Shown: positions 12,549-25,864, numbered from the stretch's first letter. The stretch is DNA of 64,000 nucleotides from Lomentospora prolificans (GCA_029532625.1 JARFXM010000005.1:496001-560000), one strand, 5' to 3'. Notes: generated from the sequence alone by a model not told the origin. Numbers and translations are program-made.

Positions 12549-14599
12549 TTTTATTTGTGTGGCCTCTGGAGGCGTGGTATAGGTATTGAGTTGACGAATT
12601 TGGGACCGGAAACTCGAAGGCTAGAGGGGAGCCGTAGTGGAACCTCCGTCAGGAGTCCTGAGATTGTACAATGTGGAATAAAAAAACAAGTAGAATGGAA
12701 AATAGACAAAAAAGACACTAGGCACTTGTATAGTATGTGAAGCTAGAAAGCCTGAGGATGGGGCACTCTATGCTGGGCCGTCGCAGGACAAGAGTATAAA
12801 GGTGCAAGTGGCAGCCTTCCTCTGTTTCGTGATGGGTGATGGCGATGATGGCGACTGAGGAGCTGACGTTGCTCGGCTTCATGCACGTGCAGCTTAGTTA
12901 GGCGGACAGCAAGGTGGTACTTGACTACCTCAGTCCTGAGCTTTATTAGTACTGGCTGTTGCAAGGACAGAGGAGGGAGTACCTTGGTACTCAGAGCCAA
13001 ATGGGTAGTTTTTTTCCGTAGCTGGCACCTCCCCGCCACCTTGATGTACTGTACATTGCTGGCTGAGGAACGTCAATTGATCTGTTGGGGCCCTGGAAGG
13101 AGCACCTGCAGTTCGGCCCTTGCGCTGAGAAGCGATTCTCCTCTCCACCAAACAGCGCGCTCGTAGCCAACTGGCTGGCTCTACGAAGTAATCCCAAGTT
13201 GCTTGTACAATCCTAGCTCATAGAACTTAAGGAACTCGCAACGCTGGCATAGGAATCGCCTCCTGCACAGGATACTACTAGCCACTGCTCAAAAACACAG
13301 GAGTATAACGTTTGAACTCTCCATGCAACATTAGGAAGTCGACTCACGGCAGCTCTCGGGTGACATTCTCGAAGTGAATATGAGCGAGGCAAATTCGCCA
13401 TCTTTCTCGCCCCTCGGCCAATTTGGATCAATGAGAGAGCTAACAATACGGGTGCCTTGAGCTCCTCGTTTCCACTTTGCTTCATCGTGTAAGCGCCAAA
13501 CTTCGCTCGTACCCGCTTGACACCGTACTAAGCCACACCCAGCCCAGGCGGCCACAAAATCATCCGCTTACCGCGAGAAGTGAGCGGAGTCCATCATTTC
13601 GACTTCCACGATGTTCGCGATAGAACATGCCAGGCATGTCGAAAGCAGAAGCCCCGAACCTCCAGCCGCTTGTAAAATCTGCGCCGTCCAACGCCGTGGC
13701 ACTGTAAGTAATAGCCAAATAGCCTCGCGATTAATTACAGAGCCCATCCATCAACGATCGATCAATCCATGGATATTGATCGATGGATGAGGGAAGGTTT
13801 CATGGGTACATGCGGGGTGCTGAATGGTACTAGCGCGACGGTCAAGGCTTTTTTGGGCGGAAAGTATCGAGGCACCTTCTAGATGTACCAGCCCCAAACA
13901 GATACAACCCAACCAGGCCAGCTAGTCAGGCCCTTAAGGCCCTGGAGCCCCGGAGCCCTGGAGCCCTGGAGCGTTGGCCCCGCTTCCTGCTTCCGCGGGT
14001 TCTAAACAAGAGCGCCTCCCAAATGCCACTGCCTCTGTTCCTGCAACATTCTCGTCATCCTTCGCCTAGAACAGGACCTCCTCGTCCACCCTGCACACCT
14101 ACCAACTTCAAGAATGTGACAGAATTCCAGTCCGTGACTCGACGCGCTTCCGCATCTTTGTTCGCTACATCGTCCCTTCGCCGTCACCGATGCTTTCAGC
14201 ACAGCTGGGCCTCTTCACACGCCAGCGTCTCCCGTCTCGCCACGCCCCTTGTAATACCTGTAACATTCCCTCTCTCACGAATCCGGAGCGAGGCCACCCA
14301 GCCGCCGCGAGACCGGACCTAGATTCCAAAGCTACGCAATGATAGCTTCCACCTTACTCGACTCCGCCGATACTTAGATTCCTTTACATGCTCACTTCTT
14401 GCCTTTTATCTTCGCTAAAGTATTCAGTCGACTTTACGTGGTCTTCCCCGCCGACACACCCTGTCATTGAGCCGACATCCTGTGACTGTCCTCAACCAAA
14501 CTCGAAATTACAGACATCATAATCGAGAAACAGAGCGAAAGGCCCACAAAATACTCCATCTCCACCGTCTGGAGGGTCGATAGCCCTGCCCAGTGCCTC
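12549..14599. other. Divergent promoter region between VPS27 and the deubiquitinase
   Basis: About 2.05 kb separates the two divergent starts. No gene is supported. It holds an imperfect inverted repeat at 13743-13791 built from CATCCATC and ATCGATCAAT-type arms around CCATGG, a short CCTGGAGC tandem at about 13940-13972, and a C/T-rich stretch at 14000-14600 that fits the 5' leader of the downstream gene. Copies of GGTAC and of the GCTGGC motif (13165-13180) also occur. Confidence 0.5.
13743..13791. repeat. Imperfect inverted repeat in the VPS27/deubiquitinase promoter region
   Basis: The left arm CATCCATC...GATCAAT and the right arm ATTGATCGATGGATG are complementary around a CCATGG centre, except for about seven extra bases in the left arm. 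The element could form a hairpin or be a footprint of a small insertion. Its role is unknown. Confidence 0.55.
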
Positions 14600-17500
14600 A
14601 TGTACGTGGCGAGTAATGGTACAAATGGCTTCGCCGGCGGCCACGGTGGAGGCAAACTTGCCGGAGGAAGTTCCTCGAGAGGCCCCCTACCGCACATCAA
14701 CGATCTCAAGTCCGTTTCGGCCGGCATCGACCCGCAGCTCCCGATCCGAAAGCTCCTCGAAGCAGGCGATGGGTGCATGCGCCAAGCCGATACTTGGGTG
14801 ACGTTTAACCGCCCCGACCTTGCGCTCCAGGAATATATTCGAGGTTGCATAATCGCGATCCAGATAATCCCCACCCACAAGGAATATGTCTCTCTCCGAA
14901 GCGATAGGGGTGGTCAGGGCCGTTTGTATGAGGCGCTGAAACATAAAGTCATGGCTGCAAGTCCCAGGTTTGAAAAGATAAAAGAAGAAATCAAGGCGGA
15001 TAATGAGAGGACTGGCGTGCAGCCCACTCATGCGATCGCCTCGAGGCCGGAGACTCCTCGCGAACCCCCACCACCTCCTCCTACTTCAAACCATACCCCT
15101 CCTACCTCTCCGCCTAGACAGAAACCCGTTGTCCAGCCAAAGCCACAGGCCTTGCATGGCAATGCGATTCAGATTAGCTCGTCCCATCGCCGTACCGACT
15201 CCAGTGACCTAAACGCTCGCTTTGCCAACTTAAGAGGATCATCGACATCATCGACTCAGGCGCCACAGCAGGATCCGCGAATAAAGACGTACCCCCTCGT
15301 GCCGCCTCCTCCACCCGCACCTAGGGGCTCCTCCCGCCCTCTTCGCAACGCCGGCATCACCGCGGATACCTCGGTCCCAACCCTCCCAAAAATGCCCGAC
15401 GCCATTTATAGTCCGGCAAGGGGTACTGTGACCTCCGAGGATGCCCAGCTGCCGTCAAGTACGCCTCGCGGCCTCTTTAGTAGAACAGGCTCGAGCACTT
15501 CCATTACTGGCGCACGGAACGGCTCGGTTTCGTCATTGACACAGCAGCAGCAGCCGCCTACCAGTAACGGTATTCGGAGTGCGCGCGGCTCTATTGAATC
15601 TAAACCGCTCACGCCGATTCCTGCGACCACGGCAGTGACACCCCAGGAGCTCTATGACTTGATGCGATCTCGAAGTGGGGATATTCTGCTAATTGATGTC
15701 CGATCTCGGGAAGAATTTGAAAGCGGGCATATCCTCTCCCAGCACACAATCTGTATCGAGCCATCGGTGCTGCTGCGAGAGAACATATCCGCAGCCGAGA
15801 TAGGCGAAAGTAACGTTTTGGCGCCAACCGAAGAGCAAATGGCGTTTGAGCGTCGGAATACATTTGAGCTCGTTGTCATGTACGACGACGACTCTGATAC
15901 GATCCCGTACATACCGTCTTCTGAGACTGGCAAGGTTCTTGTATCCCTTCAGAGAGCCCTAACTGATCTCAACTATGAGCGCGAGTTACGAAATCCACCG
16001 AAACTCCTCGCCGGTGGCTTGGAAGCCTGGATTGACCTCATGGGCCCGAATTCATTACGTACATTATCGCCGGGCGCAAAACGTACAGGAACTCTAGCGG
16101 TCCCTACTGCGGGGACCGGTTCTTCCAGGTCAAAGTCAAAGGCATTTGGTGCCCGGCGGTTGTCGACATACACGGTGAAGCCGCTAAAGCCTGACGAAGT
16201 AAAGCAGTGGCAAGAAACCCTGCGGAAGGAAGATATGGACGTGGCCCATTCACCCAACTTTGTGCGCTCTACAGAAGACTTTCTTCGAAGGTTCCCACCT
16301 GTGTCGGTGGAACAAGAGTCCATGACTTCCAGCGAGTCCTATGACCCACTTCCTCCGTCCGTTAATCATCAACTTTCCAAGTATGAAGACCTTCCAGCGC
16401 CTCCAACGCGCCCTGCGCCCGCCATCCCTCGACCCAGCTACAGTGGCCTGAGCTCGCAGGACGACCAAGGTGTGGCTACGGCCATGCTGAGCCAGGCCTC
16501 CGGGTCACTGAAACCACCTCCGGGAAGTGGACCAGTTGGCAAACATTTTACAGGGCTCCATAACACGGGAGTCTGGTGTTATACAAACAGTGTTTTGCAA
16601 ATACTGCGCGTCACTCCTGGCTTCGGCCGCGAGCTGATCGGATGGAAGGCAGGGAATATGTGGCCTGTGGCCAAATCTCCCCAGCTCATGATGAATATAC
16701 TTGGAAATCTGTTCCAATGGATGGATGCCGGTTGCTTCCAGGTGATGAGGGCTAAGACACTTATGGTAGGTCAGACCCGTTCAAGCCCGCGCCCCTATAC
16801 GCGCCACCAGGGCCCGCTGAGGCGCCTTTCCTGCTCCTACCTACTCCTCGCTCTCAATTTTCTCGGTACCCCAGCCATGAGTACTAATCCCGATTTTCCG
16901 TTAGGAATACACTGAGCATGTCACAAAGCATGAACCGATCAAATTCGGAAACTCCAGGGACCAGCAAGACACCGTGGAGTATCTGGATTTCCTCTTCTCG
17001 CACATGGATAACGAAACCAATAGGAAAGCAAATCAGGCGCCCACACCTGCTTCTTCTCCTGCTCCCTCGCAGTCAACCCAGCAACCGCCACTACAGGCGA
17101 TAGCGATCTCCGCCTGGAAAAAACATGCTAGGCAGTCTGATAGCATCATCGACAGGTATTTCCGGGGCATGGAGCTAGGTCTGGTCAAATGTACATGTGG
17201 GCACCAATTGACTAATGCGGAACCCGCCCTCATCCTTTCACTAGCAGTCCCTCCAGGAGCTTCCAATCTCTACGATTTGCTCAGGGAGAACTACCCGCCA
17301 AACCCTGTTCCCATCCCGGACTATAAATGTGATGCGTGTGGGAAGACTAATGTATCTAGAAAAATGTCCCTTGCGCGGCTTCCGGAGATCCTTGTGATTC
17401 AAATCGGCAGGTTTAACGCGGCCAGCGCCAAGTCGACGGACAAGATCGAGTTCCCGCTTGATGACATCGACATGGAGCCGTACTATCTTCCCAAGGCCGA

Positions 17501-17780
17501 CCGCAGTTTTGGGAATGAATCGTCGAAGGAGCACTGCTGGGGTCAGCAGTTCAAGTACCGTTGCTACGGCATCGTCGTGCATGTGGGTACCTCGATTCAC
17601 AGCGGGCACTACTACTCATACGTCCGGACGGAGAACATGAAGGACCGGCATACGTGGTATCTCTGCAATGATACGCAAGTGACCGAGGTGCGGTTAACCG
17701 GGCCGACGCTAGATACCGTATTCCGTAAGGGTAACGCGGTGCCGTACGTGTTATTCCTGCAGCGAAAGGCATCGCGATAA
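14600..17780 (+). CDS. USP-family ubiquitin hydrolase with rhodanese-like domain (Doa4/USP8-like)
   Basis: Cysteine protease that removes ubiquitin; this architecture is known from Doa4/Ubp4-Ubp5 and USP8, which act on endosomal cargo. Two exons, 14600-16765 and 16905-17780, encode about 1013 residues. The intron is 139 nt with a TACTAAT branch site. Residues ~30-135 form a helical region like the USP8 dimerisation/MIT-like segment (RKLLEAGDGCMRQAD). A long Pro/Ser-rich linker follows, then a rhodanese-like domain at ~346-480 (ILLIDVRSREEFESGHI) whose catalytic-loop position reads VVMYDDDSD, without Cys. The USP catalytic domain starts at ~655 with NTGVWCYTNSVLQIL (Cys 660, Asn at -5). It continues with CxC and CxxC zinc-ribbon pairs, SGHYYSYV (His 957) and WYLCNDTQV (Asn 977/Asp 978), so the catalytic residues look complete. 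The Cys box is divergent from the usual GNTCYMNS, so it may be a separate fungal subfamily. It sits head-to-head with VPS27. Confidence 0.9.
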
Positions 17781-20700
17781 GGCGGCAGAGGAGTAGACGC
17801 ACAACAGATGTGGCCGGATACGAAGAAGAAAGGACAGCTTCACCCCTAATTATATACTTGCGTTTCTATGATCCGAGAGGCGTCGATGATATAATCCGCG
17901 GTGTCAACGCTTACTGGACGGTGATTTTCAGTCCAATCCGCAAATGAGGGAGGGGGGAGGAAGGGCGACCACTTGAAGGGAAGACACGATGGGCCAGGAG
18001 TAAGACGGGGTTGTTTTTGTCTGAAGAGGCTTTGTTTGCTAAGAAATACCCATGGAGCTTTTCTTGACAAATTATACCCGACCCTTTTCTTTTCTTATTT
18101 CTTCTTACAAACGGGCATATACGAATGCTGAAGGCGGGGGACTGCCACGAGCAACGGGATGGGAACAGGGCAACTTGCATCTTTGGAGGTACTTGGACTC
18201 GCAAACGGGTTTACGCTTTGTAGGCGGCAGGCCAAAGGGCAATCCTAGGCGGCCGTCATTTTCTTCTTTTGGCATTTTACTTCAGGGTCCATGGCGTCGG
18301 CGCTGCTAGCGTGCTATTCGCCAGCACCCGTAATAATATCTACGGGTATATATATCGATGTCTTCCAATCTTTCTCCTGTTGGCGGGTTCTCTTCTTTAT
18401 TGCGGGGAGTAGCTATGAGGGGATGAGGGATGCCAGCCCCGGTGTAAGTCGGAAGGCACGCGGCCTTCAACTTCAGACAAGGGAATACAATGTCTGGAAC
18501 AAGCGGGCTGTAGGAATATCACCATATATACGGCACTCGAAGAGCAAACACGATCAAACTCGCCCGTCCCCTTATTATACGGCCGAACTACTGCGTGTCC
18601 ATCGGCGCCGGCACTATGAAATTTGCTTTCCAACCCCCCCTTCCCCCTCCCCTTTTTCTCCCGTCCGGTCCGGGCTCCTCAACAAAATTTCCGTGTCTGA
18701 AAAGGGAGGTGAGGGTAGCGCACATCTCTTCCTCTTCGTCTTCCCACATGTATGCTGTCGCACAAGGCGGAAAGGGAGCCGGGAAACTAACCTCGGGATA
18801 TGGACGACGCCGAGTGATGCGTGCTCGGGCTTTTTTTTTTCCCCCATCATTACTCTCTCCTTCCATTTTTCCACTTTTTCCCTCGGTCTTAGTTTTCTTA
18901 CCTTTTGCGTCTTCGTATTAAAGCTTGTAAGCGTGTCTTAGAGTGCGCCCCAAAGGTCCGGGACTATTAAGCGCCACAGACCCAGGGGCTAATTTAAGCT
19001 TTTTTATTTTTTATACAGTACAGAGCCCTCGGGTTCTACGCGCGATAGCGTAGGGACAAGAAGGATTGAACCGCGCGATTCATTTATGGTTTATGTATTT
19101 ATTTATTATTATCATTATTATTATCATTATTTTTAAAAAAAAATGCGTTGGTATAGATTTTGATATATTTACACTTTCCGGCGCGGCGCGGTAGGACATG
19201 GGCCGCTTCTTTGCGCTTCTTTCCTGGTGTGGCCAGCTATGGAAAGGGTCCCGCTGGCCTAAGCCAGCTAAGTGGAGGTCATTGATTAAAGGGCTCGTGG
19301 GGCTCTGCGGAGCGGAAAGAGATGGGTGGGACGGACGCGCGTGGGAAACGAAACGAAACTAATAGCAAGTTCCCTTTGGGCGTGACGGCGAACGTTGCCG
19401 TGGTTTCTGATGTTAGGCCAAGGACTGCGAGATGGATTTTAGGGAAGAAAAGCGCCTGATATCGTGGATTCTGTCACCGGAAAACGGCTGCGGTCTGTTA
19501 CAGAGGTAGCTCCAAGCTAATGATGTGGAGACTGGTTGAGCAAGCTGGTGGTTGGAGCTGGAGGTCTATGTTTAGTTCCGCCTGGCGACAGGGAGTGCTA
19601 GCGTCTAGGCTAGGGATGTACTCGGTTGGAGAGAGGAGAGCCACTGCCAGGCGTATGTAGTAGCATCATTTCTTCTGGCTGTCGTCTTTTGAGGGCGAGC
19701 GAGCTGGCCTTGACTTGAGGAGCGGGGAGATTCGGGGTAGGTGGGGCCTCTGAAGGGGAAAAGGTTCATTATTTTGCACAGTAGGCGCATACTTCGCAAG
19801 GGTTAGCGAAGGGAGGAGGTTGAATTAGAACATAGGGAAAACGAGGCGTTGATCGTTCGTCTAGGCCTCTCTGCGTTCATTCCCCCCAATGGAAGGCATG
19901 CGATTCGATAGCCAGGCTGGCTGTATGGGTCGTTCGATGGGGTTGCAAAGCAGGTGATATTCGTTTAGGAGGGGTAACATAGTCTAGCCAGCTAGTGCTC
20001 TAGGCATGTTGTGGAGTCGAGGAGGGGCAATATAGTAGTCAAGAGCACTGCTTGGCATCATTTGGGATCTCAAAGTGCAAGCAAGTCAAGGGGGAAAAGT
20101 TACCTATCGCGCCACGCATGCTTGTGGAACGGTCATTTTTCATTATCTGTTGGCGATTTGGGGAAGATGGGGAAGCCAGCGGCGAAACGAGCCACAGGCC
20201 TATTAAAGCTCGCCCCTCTATTCCCGTCCCTAGGTTGGTCCGTGTCTGTCCCGAGTTGGTTGGAGGGTGGTATTATTAGATTTTACTAGAGGCCTGCTAA
20301 AAGGGGCAATGGAGCTCCGATGTTGGAGTCGCAGACCCTCATTTAGGATGATGAGGATGGATTGATGGCACAGAAACGTCCAATCTAATGTCGGCTGGAT
20401 GGGAGCTGCGCGAATAAGGGGGTCGGTTATCTGGAGAGTGTCGACCGAGTAGATAGACCTGTGATTTGATATCATATATACGGATACGGAGCCGCGGATG
20501 GCCCAGGGGGAATGTGCCGAGAAAACACATGGGAGAAAATGCTGGTTCAGATAGGACGGATATGACGGATGATGAGGTAAAGCTGTGACGAGTCGTGCTT
20601 TTTGGCCCGCCAGCAGGCTAGCCGATTCCGCGCTGCCCGGCCGGGTAGAGTGGCCACCGAGAGCCAGCGAGACTAGAAGTACCAAGTGTTTAGGGTTGAA

Positions 20701-23376
20701 TGGTAGGACGACAGGAAGCCAGCGACAACGGATTGCTATCCATTCCATCCATTCCATCCACAATCGTCAATACTCGACTTTGAACAAGGACGCTGGCGGA
20801 GACGATGCCAGGCGATGCAATGGACTAAGATTACGCCCAGCAAAGTCGAGATACAACTAAGCGAACCCGAACGTCTTGGCGAGGACACTAGAGTTGCGCA
20901 TTGGGCCCGCTACCAAATTGGTACCTCGAACCCAGCATCGTCACGTAGCCCTCCAAACGACTTCGAAGCTCAAGGAACAGATATCTGTCCTGTGGATGGT
21001 AAGATGTTGGGAAAATGGAACGAATTTGTAGAACCCGTAAGAATGATGATGACGAAATTAGGCAGGCCACAAAGAAAAAAAATGTTGAGCTGAGATAGTC
21101 TAGGCTTCGCCACAAGTTTAATAATCCATCCCAGTTTCTGCCCGCCAGAATAGAGGTGGAGGGGGGATGGGCAGATCCATGGGTTGGGGCTCTGTGAGTA
21201 TTCAACACCAGTAATGCTGGAGCATCACACCAGGTACACCGAGTTTCTAAGCAGTAGGGAGCTAAGTGACCCAGTGATTATTAGAATGCGGGGATAGTTG
21301 CCAACCACTACCAAATTGATGTTGGATGTCTAAAGTGCGGCGGCGAAGATTTAACCACTGATGGTGGTGACCTATGCGCCTTTCTTGTCTTTACTTGCCC
21401 CTGGTGCTGTGCAACATACAGTCCTAAGTGGAGTTTCTAATTTTTGAATTCTCTTCCATGTTCTCTTCGATGCTGGGCCTCTTTGTTGCTCGGCCTGGTT
21501 GGCGAGCAGACCGGAGGAGGGCAATTGCACATGCTTCGAAAGCTCTGCATGGGCAGCAAAATGAGCGAACAAAAAACCTGGGGATTCCTCGGTACTTCGG
21601 GTCACTGCACAGGTACATGAGAGCTTTGGATCGGAGGTACTTGGTGTTTGTGGTTGGTGGTTGTGGCGGAGCACTTCACACTGTTCCCAGCAGTGGACGG
21701 GGAATGCAGGTTTCGGTGGACAGAGACAGGCAAGTGCATATTATTACTCACAGAATTTCATTGGTGTTCGCACCTGGCCGCCAGGCGATGGGGGAGGGGA
21801 GATGGGAAAACGGGGAGCCAAGACCTGGGGGGTTGCAAGCTAGAGAGCACTGACAGCCATTTTATCGGCGTTGGCTGCGGGGCCTGGCGCGGCGAGTGAG
21901 AGATGACACTACTCCGTACTGAGTCAATATTATAATGTAGCTGGGCTGTTGGCTAGTCGGGCTCGTGGGAGGGCGGCGCTAGGCATGGCCAGCTCCTCTG
22001 CCTTTTCTTCTTTGTTCGTTTTGGGTTCTTATGTTGCAGTTGAATGGTTGCCCCTGCTGCACGTCAACCACGCACCAGTCAAGGCCAACGAAACTGAGGT
22101 AGACGCCGCTCCAGACGATTTTTATCAGGCTGGAGGGATATATGGGAGATAGGAAGGGCATACAATCATGGGCAAGTCTCACTCTGCCTGGCCCGAACAC
22201 GGGAATGCGAGTGTATTGTCACTGGATCCCGCGTCTCGACCACAGTGCTTGCAAGACAGGCATACACTCGCCGGGTTGGAGAGATCAATGGAAAACATGG
22301 TCGAGAATAATAACAAGTGGTTGGGATCGCTGGCTGGCTGGGCGTCGAGGCCAGCATGCTGGCCTGCCTGGCCAACGAGAAGGGTGCAGTGAGACACAAA
22401 GTCCAGTTGCGGCTGCTAAGCTCAGCCAGTTCAAACCTCCACGGAATTAGGCCAAGCTCAACTCCCTGTGGTAGCTGGAGCACCATTAATAGTGCTGATG
22501 CTCCATTCTTTACAGGGCTTCGGTCTCAGAGTTACGGCTGACCAACCAATGGATCAATCAACTATCATTTGATAGTCATTACGGGATCTTGTGCCTTTTC
22601 TTCCTATGAATGGTCGCCCTCCGCTACAAGCCAGCGGTACACTCATCGCTGGCTAGGACCAAATCAAAGTCTTGTGCCCGCAGAGCAAGTGTGAGCCGAG
22701 CCAAGGCAAACGACCAGATACCCGCTAGCTCGGCACCGCTTGTACCAACAAGTATCGCGCAGGTTTGGTCGCCGATCCAGCAGTAGCCGCAGCCACCAAT
22801 AACTTCCCCCAGAGCTTGCCTTCCTCGACTCGCATCCTGTCCCCTGTAGCCAGCCAGGCCTGTCTGGAGTACCTGGTCCACCTGGGCAAGCGGGTAGTGG
22901 TACTCTCTAGTGTACAGTGCTTGTTGGGGTTCTTGTGCCTGGTCGCCCCAGTCCGTCGCCCCAGTCGCCTCTCGGCGATTTCCCTGTTGCATTCCCATTT
23001 ATTAGCACCCGCCTCGGAGAAACACTGCACGAGGAAGCTCGTTTCCCTCAAATCCTGTTCTTTTTCCAACGTCTCACCTTTGCTCGTGTCCCGTCATACC
23101 CTCTCTTATTCTCCTTTCCTTGTGCATCCATCGGCTCATCATCCTCTACTTTTTTTTCTTCTTTCCTCTTCCTCTTCTCTTATTGCGATACCCCTTCCCC
23201 GTCGGCCATCGAGCATTTGCCACATAAACTAAGCTTCCAAGCTTCTCCATCTTCCTGTCTCGCCCCTCCCACGGCATCTAAACACCTTGCAAGCAGAGGG
23301 AGAACAAAAAAAAAAACAAGTTCAACCGCGAAGTGCTCTCCATTGAACTACCCCTTCCGCCGACAACACCGCCATC
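17781..23376. other. 5.6-kb intergenic region, no gene supported
   Basis: Contains the 3' UTR of the deubiquitinase and the promoter of the acyl-CoA synthetase. The longest open frame (18291-18941, +) is rich in Ser/Phe/Arg/Pro with no domain and overlaps equally long minus frames, so I treat it as chance. An A/T-rich low-complexity block lies at 19085-19142 (TTATTATCATTATT-like). The GCTGGC/GCCAGC motif is frequent, for example 22329-22342, a perfect 14-bp palindrome at 22349-22362, and 22848-22858. A C/T-rich leader occupies about 23090-23370. Confidence 0.55.
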
Positions 23377-25864
23377 ATGTCCTACAAATCGGGAATTATG
23401 CCTCTGAAGCAGGTGAGGAAGCCTCCTTTCACAATCGAGTCCCCCGGCTACGACGAGGTCCCCGGCGAGACCAAACCCCGCCGCCACCCCAGGGCCAAGG
23501 ATGGCCTCATCACAAGCCCTGCCGAGGGCGTCAACACCGTCTTCGACATCATCAAGCGAAGCGCCAGCGTTTGGCCCGATGGTCAGGCCGTCGGTTCCCG
23601 TAAGCTTATCCAGATGCACACAGAAACCAAGAAGGTCCAGAAGAACATCGACGGCGAGGTCCAGGAGGTTGAGAAGAAGTGGCAGCTGTTCGAGCTTTCA
23701 CCCTTTACCTTCATGACCTACAAGGACTACCTTCAGTATGCTCTCGACCTCGGTGCCGGTTTGAGGAAGCTTGGCCTGGCTGCGGGCGATAGGCTGCACC
23801 TCTACGCCGCCACCAGGTATGTCAACCCCTTTTCCCGCTTTCGTTTGAGCGGATGCTGCGCGGCTTGCCCGTGCTGGTGCTCCTCTGCTTGCCAGCCATC
23901 TCTATCTAGTTCTCCGAGAGCCATCAGACTTTGAAAAAGAAAGGCTAACCTTTGTTGCGAATTAGCTACAACTGGCTAGCTATTTCCCACGGTTGCTCTT
24001 CCCAATCTATCTCTATCGTCACCGCCTATGACTCTCTAGGCGCCTCGGGTGTCGAGCACACCCTGGTCCAGTCCAAGGTTAGCGCGATGTTCGTTGATCC
24101 TCAGCTTCTCAAGACCGTCAGCACCGCCCTCAAGGCCGCGCCCCATATCAAGTTCGTCGTCTACAACGACTCATCCATCTTCGCCAAGCCCGATCACTCT
24201 GAGGTCGACGAATTCAAGAAGGATAACCCCGATTTGACTATCTACAGCATCAGCGAGCTCCGCAAGCTTGGCCAAGAGAACCCCGTCGACCCCGTCCCCC
24301 CCAAGCCCGAAGATCTTTACTGCCTCATGTACACGTCAGGGTCGACCGGCCCGCCAAAGGGTGTTCCTATGACCCACGCTGGAATCGTCGCTGCAGGTAA
24401 GTTTTAAGCGCTTAGCGCCTCTCCTCATTGAACCTTTTCCTCCGGGTTATCCGGGGGTTCGGCTAGTCTGCGTGTCCCTTGGTTGCGAAATTCTGCAGAA
24501 GCAGGGCTGGCTCCATTGTTTTCCCTTTTCTTTCGCCCTCCAATCAGCTAACCTCGCTATTGTTCGACAGTCGCTGGTCTTCTCACATGTGTCGAGGATA
24601 CCGTCAGCAACAATGAAGTTATTCTCGCTTACCTCCCGCTCGCCCACATTTTCGAACTATGCCTCGAGAATCTCGTGCTCGTCATTGGTGGAACCCTTGG
24701 TTATGGCTCCCCCCGTACGCTCTCCGACGTTTCCGTCAAGAACTGCGCTGGCGACATGCGCGAGCTCCGACCTACCGTTATGGTAGGCGTTCCCCAGGTG
24801 TGGGAGACCGTCCGCAAGGGTGTTACTTCTAAGGTGCAGGACTCTAGTCCTGTGGTTCGCGCTCTTTTCTGGGGTGCCTTCAACTACAAGACCTTTATGT
24901 CGTCGCGCGGCCTCCCTGCCGCGAGCCTTCTCGACAGCATTGTTTTCAAGAAGGTCCGCGAGATGACAGGTGGACGTCTGCGATTCATCATGAACGGTGC
25001 CAGCGGTATCTCGGACGGCACTAAGCACTTCTTGTCAATGGTTCTCGCGCCTATGCTTACCGGATACGGTCTAACGGAGACCGGCGCCAACGGAGCGCTT
25101 GGGTCACCCCTCGAGTATACCTCCAACGCCATCGGCCCCATCCCCGCCTCGGTCGACGTCAAGCTTGTCTCCATTCCTGAGCTCGGCTATAGCACCGATA
25201 GCAATCCTCCTCAGGGTGAGATTCTTGTCAAGGGTCCCGCCGTGTTTGAGGAGTATTACGAGAACCCCGAAGAGACTTCCAAGGCCAAGACCGCCGACGG
25301 CTGGTTTAAGACTGGTGACATTGGCGAGTTCGATGCTGACGGCCACTTGAAGGTCATCGACCGAGTCAAGAACCTCGTCAAGATGCAGGGCGGCGAGTAT
25401 ATTGCTCTGGAGAAACTCGAGTCTATCTACCGTGGCAGCAACCTCGTCCACCAGATTATGATTGAGGGGAGCAGCGAGCACCCCCGCGCCATCGCCATCA
25501 TCTTCCCCAACGAGAAGGTCTTCCACGAGAAGGCCGCGGAGCTCGGTGTTGACGAGCACAACATGCACCACGACCCCAAGATGGTGAGCCTAGTCTTCAA
25601 GGACATGATTAGCCATGCCAAGAAGGCGAACCTCGCCCCCATTGAGATGATTGCCGGACTTGTCATCACTGACGAGGAGTGGACTCCCATCAACGTAAGT
25701 TCTCTTCTACTCTCCCCTTGTTCTAATGCACGTGTTTCAAGCGCGAAACTAAATCTTTCCTTCCACAGGGCCTCGTGACCGCCACTCAAAAGGTCAACCG
25801 AAAGGCGGTCCGCTCAAAGTACAAGAAGGAGATTGAGGAGTGCTTCGCCAAGCAGGGCTCGTAA
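23377..25864 (+). CDS. FAA1: Long-chain acyl-CoA synthetase (Faa1/Faa4-like)
   Basis: Activates long-chain fatty acids with ATP and CoA, giving acyl-CoA, AMP and pyrophosphate; supplies lipid synthesis and beta-oxidation. Four exons, 23377-23816, 23966-24396, 24571-25694 and 25769-25864, encode about 696 residues, the usual fungal length. The adenylate-forming P-loop YTSGSTGPPKGVPMTHAG lies near residues 269-286. It is followed by the conserved LPLAHIFELCLEN, the GYGLTETGANG motif, and the fatty acyl-CoA synthetase signature from about 534 (GWFKTGDIGEFDADGHLK, then VIDRVKNLVKMQGGEYI). The C-terminal exon is only 31 codons. The start ATG has a favourable context (ATC before it) at the head of a frame that opens directly into the family N-terminus. 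There is no obvious signal peptide or C-terminal peroxisomal SKL, so a Faa1/Faa4-type role is more likely than a peroxisomal Faa2 role; this is inference. It converges on KAR2. Confidence 0.94.

Noticed and set aside
18291..18941. 216-codon + strand ORF downstream of the deubiquitinase
   Set aside because: Low-complexity Ser/Phe/Pro/Arg composition, overlapped by similar minus-strand frames; more likely 3' UTR and intergenic DNA.
20230..20763. 177-codon minus-strand ORF
   Set aside because: No domain and an ATG inside a TCCAT microsatellite-like patch (20740-20760); judged chance.
25104..25571. Minus-strand ORF opposite the acyl-CoA synthetase
   Set aside because: Antisense shadow of strongly biased codons in FAA1 exon 3; no domain.
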